Shown here: positions 50,957-61,800 of the stretch, piece by piece | How positions within the stretch are numbered: the first letter of the stretch is position 1 | How the letters are laid out: every line of letters begins with the position of its first letter | Source of the DNA: Clostridiales bacterium | GTDB taxonomy: Bacteria > Bacillota > Clostridia > Lachnospirales > Lachnospiraceae | Assembly (NCBI GenBank): GCA_019424245.1 | Contig: JAHYZV010000001.1 | Span: 1 to 64,000, forward strand | Reading direction: 5' to 3' | Length of the DNA stretch: 64,000 nucleotides | The notes under the pieces: model-generated | Database searches by the model: none | What the model was told of the DNA's origin: nothing | The model's input: only the letters and a program-made list of their open reading frames with translations | Position numbers and translations under genes: made by a program

Positions 50957-52245
50957 ATATACAAGCCTGAAAATAGAATGTACCGTCTTTTGTAAAAAAT
51001 GCATATATGCCGTTATATTTTTCTATTACTGAAATTATGCTGCGGACACCAATGCCATGGTCAGGTTCATCAGTAACAGGAATCTGGTTGTGGAATCGGG
51101 GTTCCTTAAAGTATGTATTGGCTATGTTGATGCATATTTTGTTATTTTTTCAAACAACTTAATTGTTATAAGACGCTTATTGTCTTTTGGGGCAGCGTTA
51201 TCACACTGCTTTATACAGGAATTTATTGCATTTTCTAAAGCATTTGCAAGGAGACTGCACAAATCAGTAATTCTGTAACTTGAAAAATCAGTGGCAGTTA
51301 CTGATATCTGTGTGGAAATGTCTGCGTCATGGGCTTTATTTATATATGAAGATAATATTAGGTTAATTGCTTCGTTGTTGCAGTATCTTGTTATTCTTGT
51401 GTTATTCAGATTATTATTAATTTCATTTATATATTCAAGAGCTTGCTGCATATTGTTACCAGCAAGGCAGCTTTGTATGAAATTCATATGGTGTCTTAAG
51501 TCATGTCTGTATATCGCAGCCTGTTTCTGATAATCTGTAAGCTGAGATATTTCTTTTTCAGCTTGAGCTGCAGCTGCGGAAAGTATGATGTTTTCACGCT
51601 CTGCTGTATTTTTTTGTTGGACATACTGAGTGTCACTATTGACAAGAAAAAATACAATATAACAATAAAACTATCCATGAATTCAATTATTACGGCTTTG
51701 CCGGTATATAGAAGGTTAGTATATACGGTTAGAGCATATTCAAGTATGTAATATGTAAGAGGGAGAAGGAAAAACATGGAAATAATGTTTTTTGATTCTT
51801 CTTTGAGCTTTATTATGTAAGGCGAAATGTATTTAATTACCACAATCAGAAGCGGAATAGTGATTACAATTGTTACAACATCTGAAATTATAGGGATTTC
51901 AGGAAATATATATTTTGCCAGGGTTCCAAACCATTTTCTGGGTGTACACATCAGATAAGCGGACATAACCGCAATGAATGATATGTATATATTCTGGTGG
52001 CATATATATCTGATAATAAGAATTAAAGGAATATGTATCAGTATAGGATAACATTTAAAAAGGACATTTTCGCCTAAAAGTACGTAGAATAATGCCTGAA
52101 ACAGAACAAATAATACAGTAGTAAGTATAAAAAGGCGCTTATTGTCCTCCCATTGTATTCCGGCAAAATAGAAAGATACAATAATTCCGAATATTAAAAC
52201 AAAACCATAATTAATAAGGTTTAGTACTGAGACTATGTCTGTCAT
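50955..52245 (-). pseudogene. GHKL sensor histidine kinase with two frameshifts
   Basis: The first frame (52245-51496) gives about six membrane helices, as in AgrC-type kinases. In A7 near 51620 one A is missing; adding it restores AERENIILSAAAAQAEKEIS and the H-box YRHDLRHHMNF, ending in the N-box ANALENAINS. In A6 near 51147 another A is missing; adding it restores NNKICINIANTYF and the end DHGIGVRSIISVIEKYNG up to the stop at 50955. All kinase boxes are otherwise intact. The damage is either recent, a sequencing error, or bridged by slippage on the A runs. It pairs with the regulator at 52275. Confidence 0.85.
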
Positions 52246-52274
52246 TAAATTCTCCTCCAAATGTATATTATAGA

Positions 52275-52988
52275 TTATTCTTCCATCTGGAAATCCAGAT
52301 ATTGTTTCTTTATGTCCGAAACGCGTCTTTGTGCAACCGGGATAGTTTTGCTGTTGGTTAATTCAATTCTGACTGTATCTATTGTCTTGATGTAATTCAT
52401 GTTAACAATGAAAGAACGATGTGGCAGAGCAAATTCTTTATGTGTCATAAGTGTATCACATATAGATGAGAATACGTCTGTCGACATTACCTGCTCGTTG
52501 TCTGAAAGGTATAATATTACTTTCCGGTTAAGAGCTTCAGCGTACATAATATCTGATAAGTATATTTTATGTATACCTGAATTGTTTTTTATAATATATG
52601 TATCATTGCGTTCTTTATGAAATGTATCAAGAATATCATCCAGCGAATCATATAAAGCTTCTTTAATTATGGGTTTAAGAAGATAATTAAATGCTTTGAC
52701 TGTGTAGCTTTCTACAGCAAATTCAGGTGATGATGTCAGAAAGATTACAGGTGAAAATCTGTCAAAGACACGGATTTCTCTTGCCAGATTAATGCCGTCC
52801 ATTACCGGCATAATTATATCAAGAAAATATATGTCATATTTCTCAAATTCAGCAGTTGATGCCAGTTCAACACTGCTTGTGAAACATTTTATAAAAAACT
52901 TCTGACCTTTGTCACAGGCATATATTTCTAACAGCTCTCTGATTCTGTTTAATTCAGCTTCATTATCGTCACATATAGCAATTTTCAT
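52275..52988 (-). CDS. LytTR response regulator
   Basis: I start at ATG 52988, eight bases after GAGGA. The 237-aa protein has a receiver domain (CDDN at 6, phospho-acceptor in YFLDIIMPVMDG, lysine in NYLLKPII) and a LytTR domain (KEFALPHRSFIVNMNYIK, VPVAQRR-type IPVAQRRVSDIKKQ). It heads the operon with the broken kinase and is divergent from the giant surface gene, whose promoter region holds a degenerate LytTR repeat (53079-53106). Confidence 0.92.
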   Translation of the reverse strand: MKIAICDDNEAELNRIRELLEIYACDKGQKFFIKCFTSSVELASTAEFEKYDIYFLDIIMPVMDGINLAREIRVFDRFSPVIFLTSSPEFAVESYTVKAFNYLLKPIIKEALYDSLDDILDTFHKERNDTYIIKNNSGIHKIYLSDIMYAEALNRKVILYLSDNEQVMSTDVFSSICDTLMTHKEFALPHRSFIVNMNYIKTIDTVRIELTNSKTIPVAQRRVSDIKKQYLDFQMEE

Positions 52989-53078
52989 AGTATTTTCCTC
53001 ATTATAGCTTAGTGTAAAAAATATCTCTTGATTAATTATATATTGCATGAGACTAAATTTCTATATATAAATCTAATC

Positions 53079-53106
53079 GTTCATGTCAAAAAACTTGTAA
53101 TTCACG
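53079..53106 (+). promoter_or_regulatory. LytTR-like direct repeat before the surface gene
   Basis: GTTCATG (53079-53085) and ATTCACG (53100-53106) have a 21-base period and resemble the LytTR core GTTNRYG. A -35-like CTCACA (53115) and TATTAT (53138) with 17 bases between follow, with the same gap as at the P1-P4 promoters. Confidence 0.5.
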
Positions 53107-53213
53107 CAGGTAACCTCACAAATGTCTTTTAATAAGGTATTATAACTACAATATATAGCAGACGGAAAACTAAATATCAGTATATGTGGTTATAACATAA
53201 AGGAGGCGTTTAG

Positions 53214-56200
53214 ATGAAGAGGTTTTTGAGTATACTTTTATGTTCTGCAATTCTTGCTGCAGCTATACCGGGCATGTATTATGCAGAAGGGAATCAGTCT
53301 TCATATGATGAGCTGTCCCAGTTAAAGGAGATTGATTACCAGCTTAACGGTGGTCATTATGTCAGTGGCTATAATGCACCAGACAAATATCCGGCAGGGC
53401 AATTACCGGATAAGGATGATATTGTCAATCAGGGGTATGAGTTTGGAGGATGGTATGATAATAAAGAACTGACAGGTAGTCCTGTAACGGAGATTTCAGA
53501 AGAGAATTACACAGGAGTTGTAGTTCTTTATGCAAAATGGATTGAGCGTTATTATTACATTGACATACCTGAAAGCGTAGATGCTGACAAGACGAATCTT
53601 ACAGTATCGGGACATGCAGGCGGACTGTATGAGAAAGATAAAGTAAGTGTATCTGTTTATTCTAAGAATAAATGGAATCTTCTGAATGGAAATGTAAAGC
53701 TGGGATATGAATTATATAATGAAGAGAATAAGCTGTCTCTTACTAATAATTCAGTAATAACAGAGCTTACAGCAACAGGCAGTGACAAGACAAGAAAATA
53801 TATGACAAGATTACAGGAAATTCCTAAATATGCAGGAATATACACAGATAATCTTACTTTTGATATTTCATTTGAAACAACAAAATATAATATTAAGTAT
53901 GAAACTAATGGCGGAACACTTTATACTGATGATAAAGATGAGCAGGGGCGTGCAGCAGAACTTGATAACTCAGTGTATGAGGCGGGAACAAAGCTTTCAG
54001 ATCTTCCGGTTCCGGGCAAGGCAGGCTCAACATTTTTGGGATGGTGTTATGATGCGGACTGCACAGATTATGTTGCCAGTACAGACAGACTTTTAAGTGA
54101 TGTTGTATTATATGCATCATGGGTTGATGGTCAGGAGCTTAAGACAGTCAGCATAGATACATACGCAAGAAGCTATGATGTTGATGCAAATGATTTTACA
54201 ATTATGGTAACTGATAAGAGCGGAAGACTAACTAAAGAAGAAGTAAAGAATAAAGTATCAGTTAAGAATGTAAGCGATTCTTCTGAGAATACTTCAATAG
54301 ATGTTACAGCCGGAAGTGTATTAGATGATGGAGCGTATACATTTATAATAAAATGCAATGGCACATGGCAGGAAGGCTGTGGCTACCGTCTTGAACTTTC
54401 AGATGACAGGCTGTATTTCACAGGCTATGACCAGACAATAAGAGAATATGATTTTACAGTTTATAAGCCGGATGTAACTAATGTGAATCTTAGGGATGAC
54501 ATTAAGTACATAAAGTCAGGAAGCTTAAGTAATCTCTATGTTAACGGAGAGAAGGCAGACAGAATATCTGTGACGGTAATGACTGTAGGACAGGATGGTA
54601 CAATAAGTCAGGAAGCTGTTAAAACTACAGGAAGCTTTACATATTCGGACAGTAAACTTAATGCAGGAGATAAGATTGCAGTATATGACGGAGATGTTGT
54701 GCCACAGTTAGATGGCAGTGTTATATCTGATGATGATGTTTCGTTCTTTGAGATTACATCAGCTAAGGGAAATGAATATTCCTACAGGGGTATGGCAGCA
54801 GAGGAGATACTCTTCGTTCCTGATGTTCTTCCTGTTAATGTAGCTGATGATAAGGATAATGATCCTGATAATGACAGTATAACAATTACAAAGAATAAAA
54901 TGTCATATGGCAGTGACAGTCTTGGAGCAGGACTTGGACTTGATGAAGATACAACAGTTGATACAGGTGATTATCTTGCTCTGTATGCAACTGGAAATGA
55001 TGATATACAGTATGCTGTTATAACAAATGTTTCAACTAATAATGCTGATTATGTAATCACATATAAGAATGTGACATGGGATGAAGTTCAGGCAGCCATG
55101 GATGTATATCAGACTGATAATGTGAGTGGTGAAAGTATATTACAGAATCAGGATATCAGTGGCATTGAACAGAGCGTTGAGCAGCAGGCTGTTGACAGTG
55201 GATTTGCACAGAGTGTTGTAGATGAGGTTGCACAGGCTGTTGTAAGAACGAATTCTTATCAGGAACTTCAGGAATATCTGTCTGATACTATGGATGCCAA
55301 TATCAGCATTGTGCCGCAGGATATAACTTATCTTCCAGATAAGGCTCAGGGCAATGTTGCATTATATAGCAGCAAGAAACCAGAAGTAAAACTTGACCAT
55401 GTAAGAGCTAACCTTTCAACTGATTTAAAACATTTTGAGAATGTAAGTGGATTAAGACTTGCTCTTGATATTGGTGTAGAGATTTCATTCTCTAATATGA
55501 AGGTAATTGTATCAGCAACATTTGAGCAGGAAGTTAAGATTAATATTAATGTAAGTGGTAAGGCTATATGGAAAGTATGGGGCATATTCCCATATATTGA
55601 TGATTACCGCGTTGCGGTTTCATTAGATCTGTATGATTACACTGGAATTAATTTTAATGTTAATGTAAGAACTGCTGAAGAAGATGATGATGACGAAAGT
55701 TCTTCTAAACTTGATGAAGTGATTAATGGAATAGCAGAAGAACTTAAGAATATGATGGAAATCGGAACTACATATATATCTGACAAGTCGGATTTATCTA
55801 CAAGACTTGAAGATATTAAGGATTCCGATGATGACAGTGAGTTATCTGTTGCCAAGAGTCTTGCTGAAAAATATTCTGATATGCTTGATGATGAGGCTGA
55901 CTGGGTTGAATTATACAGTAAGTCGTTAACAGAGTCACATGTAAGGGTTATTGGAATTATTGATATCGAGTTTAAGGTTGAATTCGTTGTTTCTGCCAAT
56001 GTTAATATATCAATGGGCATGACTTACTGGTATAAGAATGCCAAGAGGTATGTTTACAGTATTATGGTATTTGACAGAAAGGTTACAAGTGATTCTATTG
56101 ATTTAAGCGAAGAACAGTATGAGTTCTCGGTATATGCAATAGGAACAATAGGAATACGGGCAGGAATAAGACTAAGTGTGGCTGTAGGTCTTATATCAAC

Positions 56201-59200
56201 AAAACTTGCAAGTGTTGGATTTACAGCAGAGGTTGGTGGATATGCCCAGGTATGGGGATATCTTTACTATCAGTTGAAATATGCAGCTTCGCAGGGCAGA
56301 ACAGCAAGCTCAATGGGAGCTATATACATGGAAATAGGCATGTATATGGAGGTTAATTTCCTGGCACAGGCACTTTCTGGAACGTTTAGTTATAATCCTA
56401 CACTTTTTGAGAAGCAATGGCCGTTGTATAGTGTTGGTGTAGTTGAAAATGTGTGCGATTATGCATATGGTCAGGATTCTGTTAAAGATATCAAGATGAA
56501 GAGAGATGTTAAGACTGTAAGACTTCCGGATACATATTTTGAAATGCAGTATCTTGATATGAAAGAAGGTCTTGACGATAATAATGAGTATTTTACTAAG
56601 GTTTATGATGACAGCGACAGATATTTTTCTATAACAATGACTAATCCGGCGTTCTCATATGATCCTGAAACTAATATAGTTGAGGTTAATCCTGGTAGTG
56701 AACCTCAGCAGGATGGTGAGATGATAATAACATGGAAGAGTCAGAAGGGTTCTTTTAATACTAAGCCGATAACAAGAAAGATATCTCTGCACTGGGATAA
56801 TTTAAGAGATGGATATTATATAGCATTCCAGACTAACGGCGGTTCAGTTGTAGATGCTATAATATCTAAGTACAATAAAGAAATTACAAAGCCTGAAGAT
56901 CCTGTTAAACAGGGCTATACATTTGCAGGCTGGTATACAGATGAAGCACTTACAAAGAAATATACTATTCCGTCAGTAATGCCTAATGAGGACAGAATTG
57001 TATATGCGAAGTGGGAAGCAGCTGATATGACTTATAATGTTGTTGATTACGTGGAAGGAACGGATGGTGTGTATACAGCAGTTTCTTCAAAGCAGGAGAC
57101 AGCTAAGACTGATACAGAGGTATCACCAAAGCCTGACACAAGAAACGGATTTATGACTCCGGCAGCTTTATCACAGAGAGTAAGTGCTGATGGAAGCACA
57201 ACAATCAATTATTATTATGCAAGAAATAAATACAATATTAAGTTCGTTTCAGAAGGCAGTGTTGTTTCAGAAGGAAGATATACATATGGAACTCTTATGC
57301 CGACACCGGTTGCATATAGGGCAGGATATGTATTTGAAGGCTGGGAACCAGCTGTTACACAGACAGTTCCTGCAAAGGATACAACTTATACAGCAGTATG
57401 GAAAGAAGCAGATGATGTTGTATACACAACAAAATATTATCTTGAAAATGAATCAGGAGAATATGAACTTGGTAAAACCAGAATTAATAAAGCAACAACA
57501 GGACAGAGTGTAACTGCAGATAAGGAACAGTATGACAGCAGACTTTATCATCTTACAGATGATCTGCCATCTGGTACTGTTGCGGCAGACGGAAGTCTTA
57601 TATTCCGGGTGCATTATGATAGAAATTCATACAGCGTATCATTTAATTCTATGGGTGGAACTGTAAGTACCGAAAAGAAAACAGCCAGATGGGGAAGCAA
57701 TGTTATTGCACCGGTTCCTGTAAGAGCAGGATATGCATTTGCAGGCTGGTATGTTGACAGGGCATGTACAGAAGCGTTTGACGGTACAATGCCGGCATAT
57801 GATATTACTTTATATGCAAAGTGGGATGCAGATAAGGTTAATTATACTGTTGAACATCTTGTTGAAAAGCTTGACGGTTCATATGAATTGTATGACAGAC
57901 AGGCATTTACATCTGATACTGACAGCCAGGTAACGCCAGATGTTAAGTATATGGAAGGATTCAGTTCACCAGAGACAGAAACTGCCATAGTAAAAGGCGA
58001 TGGTTCGACTGTTATAAGATATTTCTACAAGAGAAATGTACACAGATTTGTTCTCAAGCTGAATAATGGACAGTCGGATGCTGTATACGATTATAAATAT
58101 GGCACTAAGATTAATATTATTAATCCGGAAAGAACCGGTTATACATTTACAGGCTGGGATGAAGATGTTGCAGGTACAATGCCAGACAGAGACGTCACTT
58201 ATACTGCAGGCTGGAAGATAAACCAGTACACAATCAGTTTTAATACAGATGGTGGCAGTGAAATTGCTTCTATAACACAGGATTATAATACTGAGGTTAA
58301 TTTTAATGAGATTCCGGTTAAGAAGGGATATACATTCACAGGATGGGATAAAGCTGTCCCGGATGTAATGCCTGCCGGTAATATTGTTATAAAAGCACAG
58401 TGGAAGAAAGATGTATATACCATAAGTTATAATCTTAATGGAGGAAAGGCTGACAATCCTGAAACATATGAGGTTGATACTAGCGTTATAACTCTTAAGA
58501 GACCACAACGTACAGGTTATACGTTTACAGGCTGGAGTGGAACAGAAGTTGAGGGAACTGTTATGGATCCTGTGATTACTACAGGTTCTACAGGTAACAG
58601 AAGCTACACAGCAAACTGGAAGGAAAACAGTTATGTTATCCGGTTTATTCCATATGGTGATGGAACAACTGGTTCTATGCAGGATATGCAGCTTATGTAT
58701 ACAGACAAAGCAGCTTTAAGTGCTAATCAGTTTAAGAGAACAGGTTATACATTTGCAGGCTGGACAAAAAAGGCAGGAGCGGACAGGTTATATGATGATA
58801 ATGAAGTTATCAGTGGACTTGGAACAGCAGATAATGAAATAATTACCTTATATCCGGCTTGGACTGCTAATGAGTATACAGTACATTTTGATACAAAGGA
58901 TGGAGATGCAATAGACGACCTTGTATTTACATATGACAAAAAATACGAACTTCCAAAGACTTCAAGATATGGATATGCATTCCTTGGCTGGTGTGTGGAA
59001 GATGGAGGAACAGTTACATACAAACCGGGAGCTTCTGCTGATAATCTTGCAGGTGAGGGAACTGTTACACTTTATGCAAGCTGGAGTCTTAATAAGACAT
59101 TTACTTACAGCCACCCATATTCATATCGTGTAACTGATGATTCAAAGGAAGAACCAGTCAAGCTGCATTTCTTCATAGATGGAGCATCAGGAACTTCAAC

Positions 59201-59546
59201 AAGTGGTTATACAAGAACTAATTCCATCTATATGGAAGGTATATCTCTGAATGAGATAAAGAAGCATTGCAATACGATGACTGTTACAATCAGTTATTAT
59301 ATTAAAATGGTAGATGACGGATATGCAGAGGTAGACACTACATATAGAAAAGATTCTAACAAGTCATGGAATGGATGGCATGGAGAGAAGCTTGATCTTA
59401 AGAAGAAAAATAAACAGATAATCACGCACACATACAGCATAGGATGCAAAGATATAGATGCTATATGCTACAGATTTGATGCAAGTGGTTCATTTTCTGA
59501 TAAATATGATTTGAGCAATATTAAGGTCAGTGTAAGGTTTGATTAA
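53214..59546 (+). CDS. giant secreted InlB-repeat surface protein
   Basis: The 2110-aa protein has a signal peptide (FLSILLCSAILAAAIPGMYY), two InlB/Flg_new-type repeats near the N-terminus (GYEFGGWY..., STFLGWCY...), a middle of about 1100 residues without known repeats, and about eight InlB B-type repeats from residue 1200 on, each with GYTFxGW and a closing AxW; some alternate with MucBP-like YxVEHLVExxDGSY units. The last 110 residues form a separate domain. No LPXTG or SLH anchor is visible. Such proteins are adhesins or binding proteins. A strong AAGGAGGCG site precedes the start. Confidence 0.9.
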   Translation: MKRFLSILLCSAILAAAIPGMYYAEGNQSSYDELSQLKEIDYQLNGGHYVSGYNAPDKYPAGQLPDKDDIVNQGYEFGGWYDNKELTGSPVTEISEENYTGVVVLYAKWIERYYYIDIPESVDADKTNLTVSGHAGGLYEKDKVSVSVYSKNKWNLLNGNVKLGYELYNEENKLSLTNNSVITELTATGSDKTRKYMTRLQEIPKYAGIYTDNLTFDISFETTKYNIKYETNGGTLYTDDKDEQGRAAELDNSVYEAGTKLSDLPVPGKAGSTFLGWCYDADCTDYVASTDRLLSDVVLYASWVDGQELKTVSIDTYARSYDVDANDFTIMVTDKSGRLTKEEVKNKVSVKNVSDSSENTSIDVTAGSVLDDGAYTFIIKCNGTWQEGCGYRLELSDDRLYFTGYDQTIREYDFTVYKPDVTNVNLRDDIKYIKSGSLSNLYVNGEKADRISVTVMTVGQDGTISQEAVKTTGSFTYSDSKLNAGDKIAVYDGDVVPQLDGSVISDDDVSFFEITSAKGNEYSYRGMAAEEILFVPDVLPVNVADDKDNDPDNDSITITKNKMSYGSDSLGAGLGLDEDTTVDTGDYLALYATGNDDIQYAVITNVSTNNADYVITYKNVTWDEVQAAMDVYQTDNVSGESILQNQDISGIEQSVEQQAVDSGFAQSVVDEVAQAVVRTNSYQELQEYLSDTMDANISIVPQDITYLPDKAQGNVALYSSKKPEVKLDHVRANLSTDLKHFENVSGLRLALDIGVEISFSNMKVIVSATFEQEVKININVSGKAIWKVWGIFPYIDDYRVAVSLDLYDYTGINFNVNVRTAEEDDDDESSSKLDEVINGIAEELKNMMEIGTTYISDKSDLSTRLEDIKDSDDDSELSVAKSLAEKYSDMLDDEADWVELYSKSLTESHVRVIGIIDIEFKVEFVVSANVNISMGMTYWYKNAKRYVYSIMVFDRKVTSDSIDLSEEQYEFSVYAIGTIGIRAGIRLSVAVGLISTKLASVGFTAEVGGYAQVWGYLYYQLKYAASQGRTASSMGAIYMEIGMYMEVNFLAQALSGTFSYNPTLFEKQWPLYSVGVVENVCDYAYGQDSVKDIKMKRDVKTVRLPDTYFEMQYLDMKEGLDDNNEYFTKVYDDSDRYFSITMTNPAFSYDPETNIVEVNPGSEPQQDGEMIITWKSQKGSFNTKPITRKISLHWDNLRDGYYIAFQTNGGSVVDAIISKYNKEITKPEDPVKQGYTFAGWYTDEALTKKYTIPSVMPNEDRIVYAKWEAADMTYNVVDYVEGTDGVYTAVSSKQETAKTDTEVSPKPDTRNGFMTPAALSQRVSADGSTTINYYYARNKYNIKFVSEGSVVSEGRYTYGTLMPTPVAYRAGYVFEGWEPAVTQTVPAKDTTYTAVWKEADDVVYTTKYYLENESGEYELGKTRINKATTGQSVTADKEQYDSRLYHLTDDLPSGTVAADGSLIFRVHYDRNSYSVSFNSMGGTVSTEKKTARWGSNVIAPVPVRAGYAFAGWYVDRACTEAFDGTMPAYDITLYAKWDADKVNYTVEHLVEKLDGSYELYDRQAFTSDTDSQVTPDVKYMEGFSSPETETAIVKGDGSTVIRYFYKRNVHRFVLKLNNGQSDAVYDYKYGTKINIINPERTGYTFTGWDEDVAGTMPDRDVTYTAGWKINQYTISFNTDGGSEIASITQDYNTEVNFNEIPVKKGYTFTGWDKAVPDVMPAGNIVIKAQWKKDVYTISYNLNGGKADNPETYEVDTSVITLKRPQRTGYTFTGWSGTEVEGTVMDPVITTGSTGNRSYTANWKENSYVIRFIPYGDGTTGSMQDMQLMYTDKAALSANQFKRTGYTFAGWTKKAGADRLYDDNEVISGLGTADNEIITLYPAWTANEYTVHFDTKDGDAIDDLVFTYDKKYELPKTSRYGYAFLGWCVEDGGTVTYKPGASADNLAGEGTVTLYASWSLNKTFTYSHPYSYRVTDDSKEEPVKLHFFIDGASGTSTSGYTRTNSIYMEGISLNEIKKHCNTMTVTISYYIKMVDDGYAEVDTTYRKDSNKSWNGWHGEKLDLKKKNKQIITHTYSIGCKDIDAICYRFDASGSFSDKYDLSNIKVSVRFD

Positions 59547-59607
59547 TTAGTAATTCGTACAGACTGGTTTTATGACCGGTCTGTACGGAATGTCAGGAGG
59601 GATTGGA

Positions 59608-60102
59608 ATGAAGATTTCAAAAAACAAAATTATGATAACAGCAATAATAGTACTGTGCGTAGCAGTTGCTGTTCTGGCTGCAGTGCTTGTTATCAGAAAA
59701 GATAAGAATAAAGATAATGATGATAAATTTACACCAACGATTGATTCTGATTCTGGTGAAATTGGTACAGGAAGTAATTACAGTGGCGGACAGCAGGGAA
59801 TAAGGATACCAGGATATCCATCTATAACTGTAGATGCAGGAAAAGATAATGTTACAATGAATCTGTTTAACCCTGAAGGAAATCCATGCTACTTTACATT
59901 TGAAATTGTTTTATCTGATACGGGCGAGACTATATACAAGTCAGATATGGTTGAACCTGGAAAAGCTATAACTAATGTAAAACTGCAGCATCCGCTTGCA
60001 ACAGGAGAACATAATGCTGTTATTAAGATTAGCACAGCATCGCTTACAGATGGAAAGACAATGAATGGTGCTAATGTTGAGACAGTTTTAGTTGCAAAAT
60101 AA
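59608..60102 (+). CDS. small anchored protein, surface locus
   Basis: I start at ATG 59608 behind AGGAGGG. The 164-aa protein has one N-terminal helix (IMITAIIVLCVAVAVLAAVL), a flexible acidic linker and a beta-rich domain with VTMNLFNPEGNPCYFTFEIV and SDTGETIYKSDMVEPGKAI. It follows the giant protein and may help anchor or assemble it. The family is not known to me. Confidence 0.75.
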   Translation: MKISKNKIMITAIIVLCVAVAVLAAVLVIRKDKNKDNDDKFTPTIDSDSGEIGTGSNYSGGQQGIRIPGYPSITVDAGKDNVTMNLFNPEGNPCYFTFEIVLSDTGETIYKSDMVEPGKAITNVKLQHPLATGEHNAVIKISTASLTDGKTMNGANVETVLVAK

Positions 60103-60140
60103 ATAAACAGTCATTAATGGATGAAAGAATGGAGGCTATT

Positions 60141-60590
60141 ATGAGAAAATTGACAGCTATGGCATTGAGTATGATGTTTATATTGGGAAGTATTATTCCT
60201 GTAGGAGCTGAAGAGACACAGACAAGACAGACAACAATATCTGTATCAATTGATCCGGTCTATACAGTGACTATTCCGGCAAATACAACAATTGAAAGAG
60301 GAGAACAGTCTGTTAAGCTTGGAAGTGTTTCTCTTGATAATGCAAGATTAGAGCCAGACAAGAATGTAAATGTATCTGTAAGTGCAAGTGGAAAACTTAA
60401 GAACAGTAAAGATGAGAGTAAGACAATTGCATATAAGATTATGGATGGTAACAAAGAATTCAGTACAGCTACATATGCAGAGAGTGGAAACAGTACTAAT
60501 CTGACACTTTCAATAGATAAGTCTGAATGGGATAAGGCATATGCGGGTTCATATTCAGATACACTTGTGTTTACAATCTCTTATAGATAG
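60141..60590 (+). CDS. small secreted protein, surface locus
   Basis: ATG 60141 lies five bases after GGAGG. The 149-aa protein has a signal peptide (LTAMALSMMFILGSIIPVGA) and a beta-sandwich-like mature part with VSIDPVYTVTIPANTTIERG and a closing YAGSYSDTLVFTISYR. This pattern recalls WxL-like or pilin-like subunits found with Ig-rich surface proteins, but no exact family is evident. It is the last gene of the plus-strand locus before a terminator. Confidence 0.75.
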   Translation: MRKLTAMALSMMFILGSIIPVGAEETQTRQTTISVSIDPVYTVTIPANTTIERGEQSVKLGSVSLDNARLEPDKNVNVSVSASGKLKNSKDESKTIAYKIMDGNKEFSTATYAESGNSTNLTLSIDKSEWDKAYAGSYSDTLVFTISYR

Positions 60591-60622
60591 TGAAGCAAAA
60601 GAACTATAGATTATTAAATAAA

Positions 60623-60658
60623 AAAGAGTTGTCCGGTTTCCCGGGCAACTCTTTATTT
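60623..60658. terminator. bidirectional terminator
   Basis: AAAGAGTTGTCCGG pairs with CCGGGCAACTCTTT (one G-U). A-run before and T-rich tail after serve both the surface locus and kdgK on the minus strand. Confidence 0.87.
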
Positions 60659-60687
60659 GGTCTGAATCCAAATATGAATTAAATTAA

Positions 60688-61800
60688 TTATCTCTGAACT
60701 CTTGCGCCAGCACCACCAACGATACCTTCAACTTCCTTAAGAGAAGCCATTGTTGTATCACCAGGAGTTGTCATAGCTAATGCACCGTGAGCTGCACCGT
60801 AGTTAACAGCCTTCTCAGCATCTTCAAATGTCATAAGACCATATACAAGACCTGAAGCGAATGAATCTCCGCCACCAACTCTATCCATGATCTCAAGTCC
60901 ATCATACTGAGCAGCCTTGTAGATTTCTCCATCAGCCCAGCAGATTGCTGACCAGTCGTTAACTGTAGCTGTCTTAACCTGACGAAGTGTTGTAGCAACA
61001 GCCTTGAAGTTAGGGTATGTAGCAGCAGCTTCGTTGATCATCTTCTTGTAACCATCAAGGTTAAGAGTCTTAAGGTTCTCATCGTTACCTTCAATTTCGA
61101 AACCAAGGCATGCTGTGAAGTCTTCTTCGTTACCAATCATAACGTCAACATACTTAGCAACTTCCTTATTAACTTCCTGAGCCTTAGCTAAACCGCCGAT
61201 AGCTTCCCACATAGATGGTCTGTAGTTAAGATCGTAAGATACGATTGTACCGTACTTCTTAGCTGCCTTACAAGCTGCAATAACAGTCTCGCAAGCCTGC
61301 TCAGAAAGAGCAGCGTAGATACCGCCTGTATGTAACCAACGAACACCTAAACCACCATCGCTCTTGTTCTTGAAGATGTAATCGAAATCGAAATCTTCTG
61401 GAGTAGCCTGTGAAATAGCTGTGTTAGCTCTATCAGAGCAACCCTTGGCACCACGGATACCAAATCCTCTTTCTGTGAAGTTGAGACCGTTTCTGCAAAG
61501 ACGTCCGATACCATCTGTCTTCTTCCAGCAGATAAGGTCAGTTGAAACACCACCCTGCTCGATGAAATCCTTCATAAGAAGACCTACTTCGTTATCAGCA
61601 AAAGCTGTAATAACAGCAGTGTTCATACCGAAACACTTGTGAAGTCCACGGATAACGTTGTATTCTCCGCCGCCTTCCCATGCTCTAAAGCTTCTTGCTG
61701 TACGGATTCTTCCTTCACCTGGATCAAGACGAAGCATAACTTCACCTAATGATACAGCGTCAAATGTGCATTCTTCAGCTGGTCTTAAATTTAATTTCAT
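60688..61800 (-). CDS. kdgK: 2-keto-3-deoxygluconate kinase
   Basis: The 370-aa PfkB-family sugar kinase has the N-terminal LGEVMLRLDPGEG and GGGEYNVIRGL, and the catalytic GGGDSFASGLVYG with the base aspartate. It phosphorylates 2-keto-3-deoxygluconate, the product of UxaA, to the 6-phosphate. Relatives of this size annotated as KDG kinases sit in uronate loci, and the uxa genes 10 kb away support the call. Ribosome-binding site is GGAGG. Confidence 0.88.
   Translation of the reverse strand: MKLNLRPAEECTFDAVSLGEVMLRLDPGEGRIRTARSFRAWEGGGEYNVIRGLHKCFGMNTAVITAFADNEVGLLMKDFIEQGGVSTDLICWKKTDGIGRLCRNGLNFTERGFGIRGAKGCSDRANTAISQATPEDFDFDYIFKNKSDGGLGVRWLHTGGIYAALSEQACETVIAACKAAKKYGTIVSYDLNYRPSMWEAIGGLAKAQEVNKEVAKYVDVMIGNEEDFTACLGFEIEGNDENLKTLNLDGYKKMINEAAATYPNFKAVATTLRQVKTATVNDWSAICWADGEIYKAAQYDGLEIMDRVGGGDSFASGLVYGLMTFEDAEKAVNYGAAHGALAMTTPGDTTMASLKEVEGIVGGAGARVQR

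Noticed and set aside
50955..52245. True programmed -1 frameshifting as first explanation of the split kinase
   Set aside because: The A runs are not in the ideal codon phase for tandem slippage and no stimulatory structure is evident; decay or sequence error is simpler.
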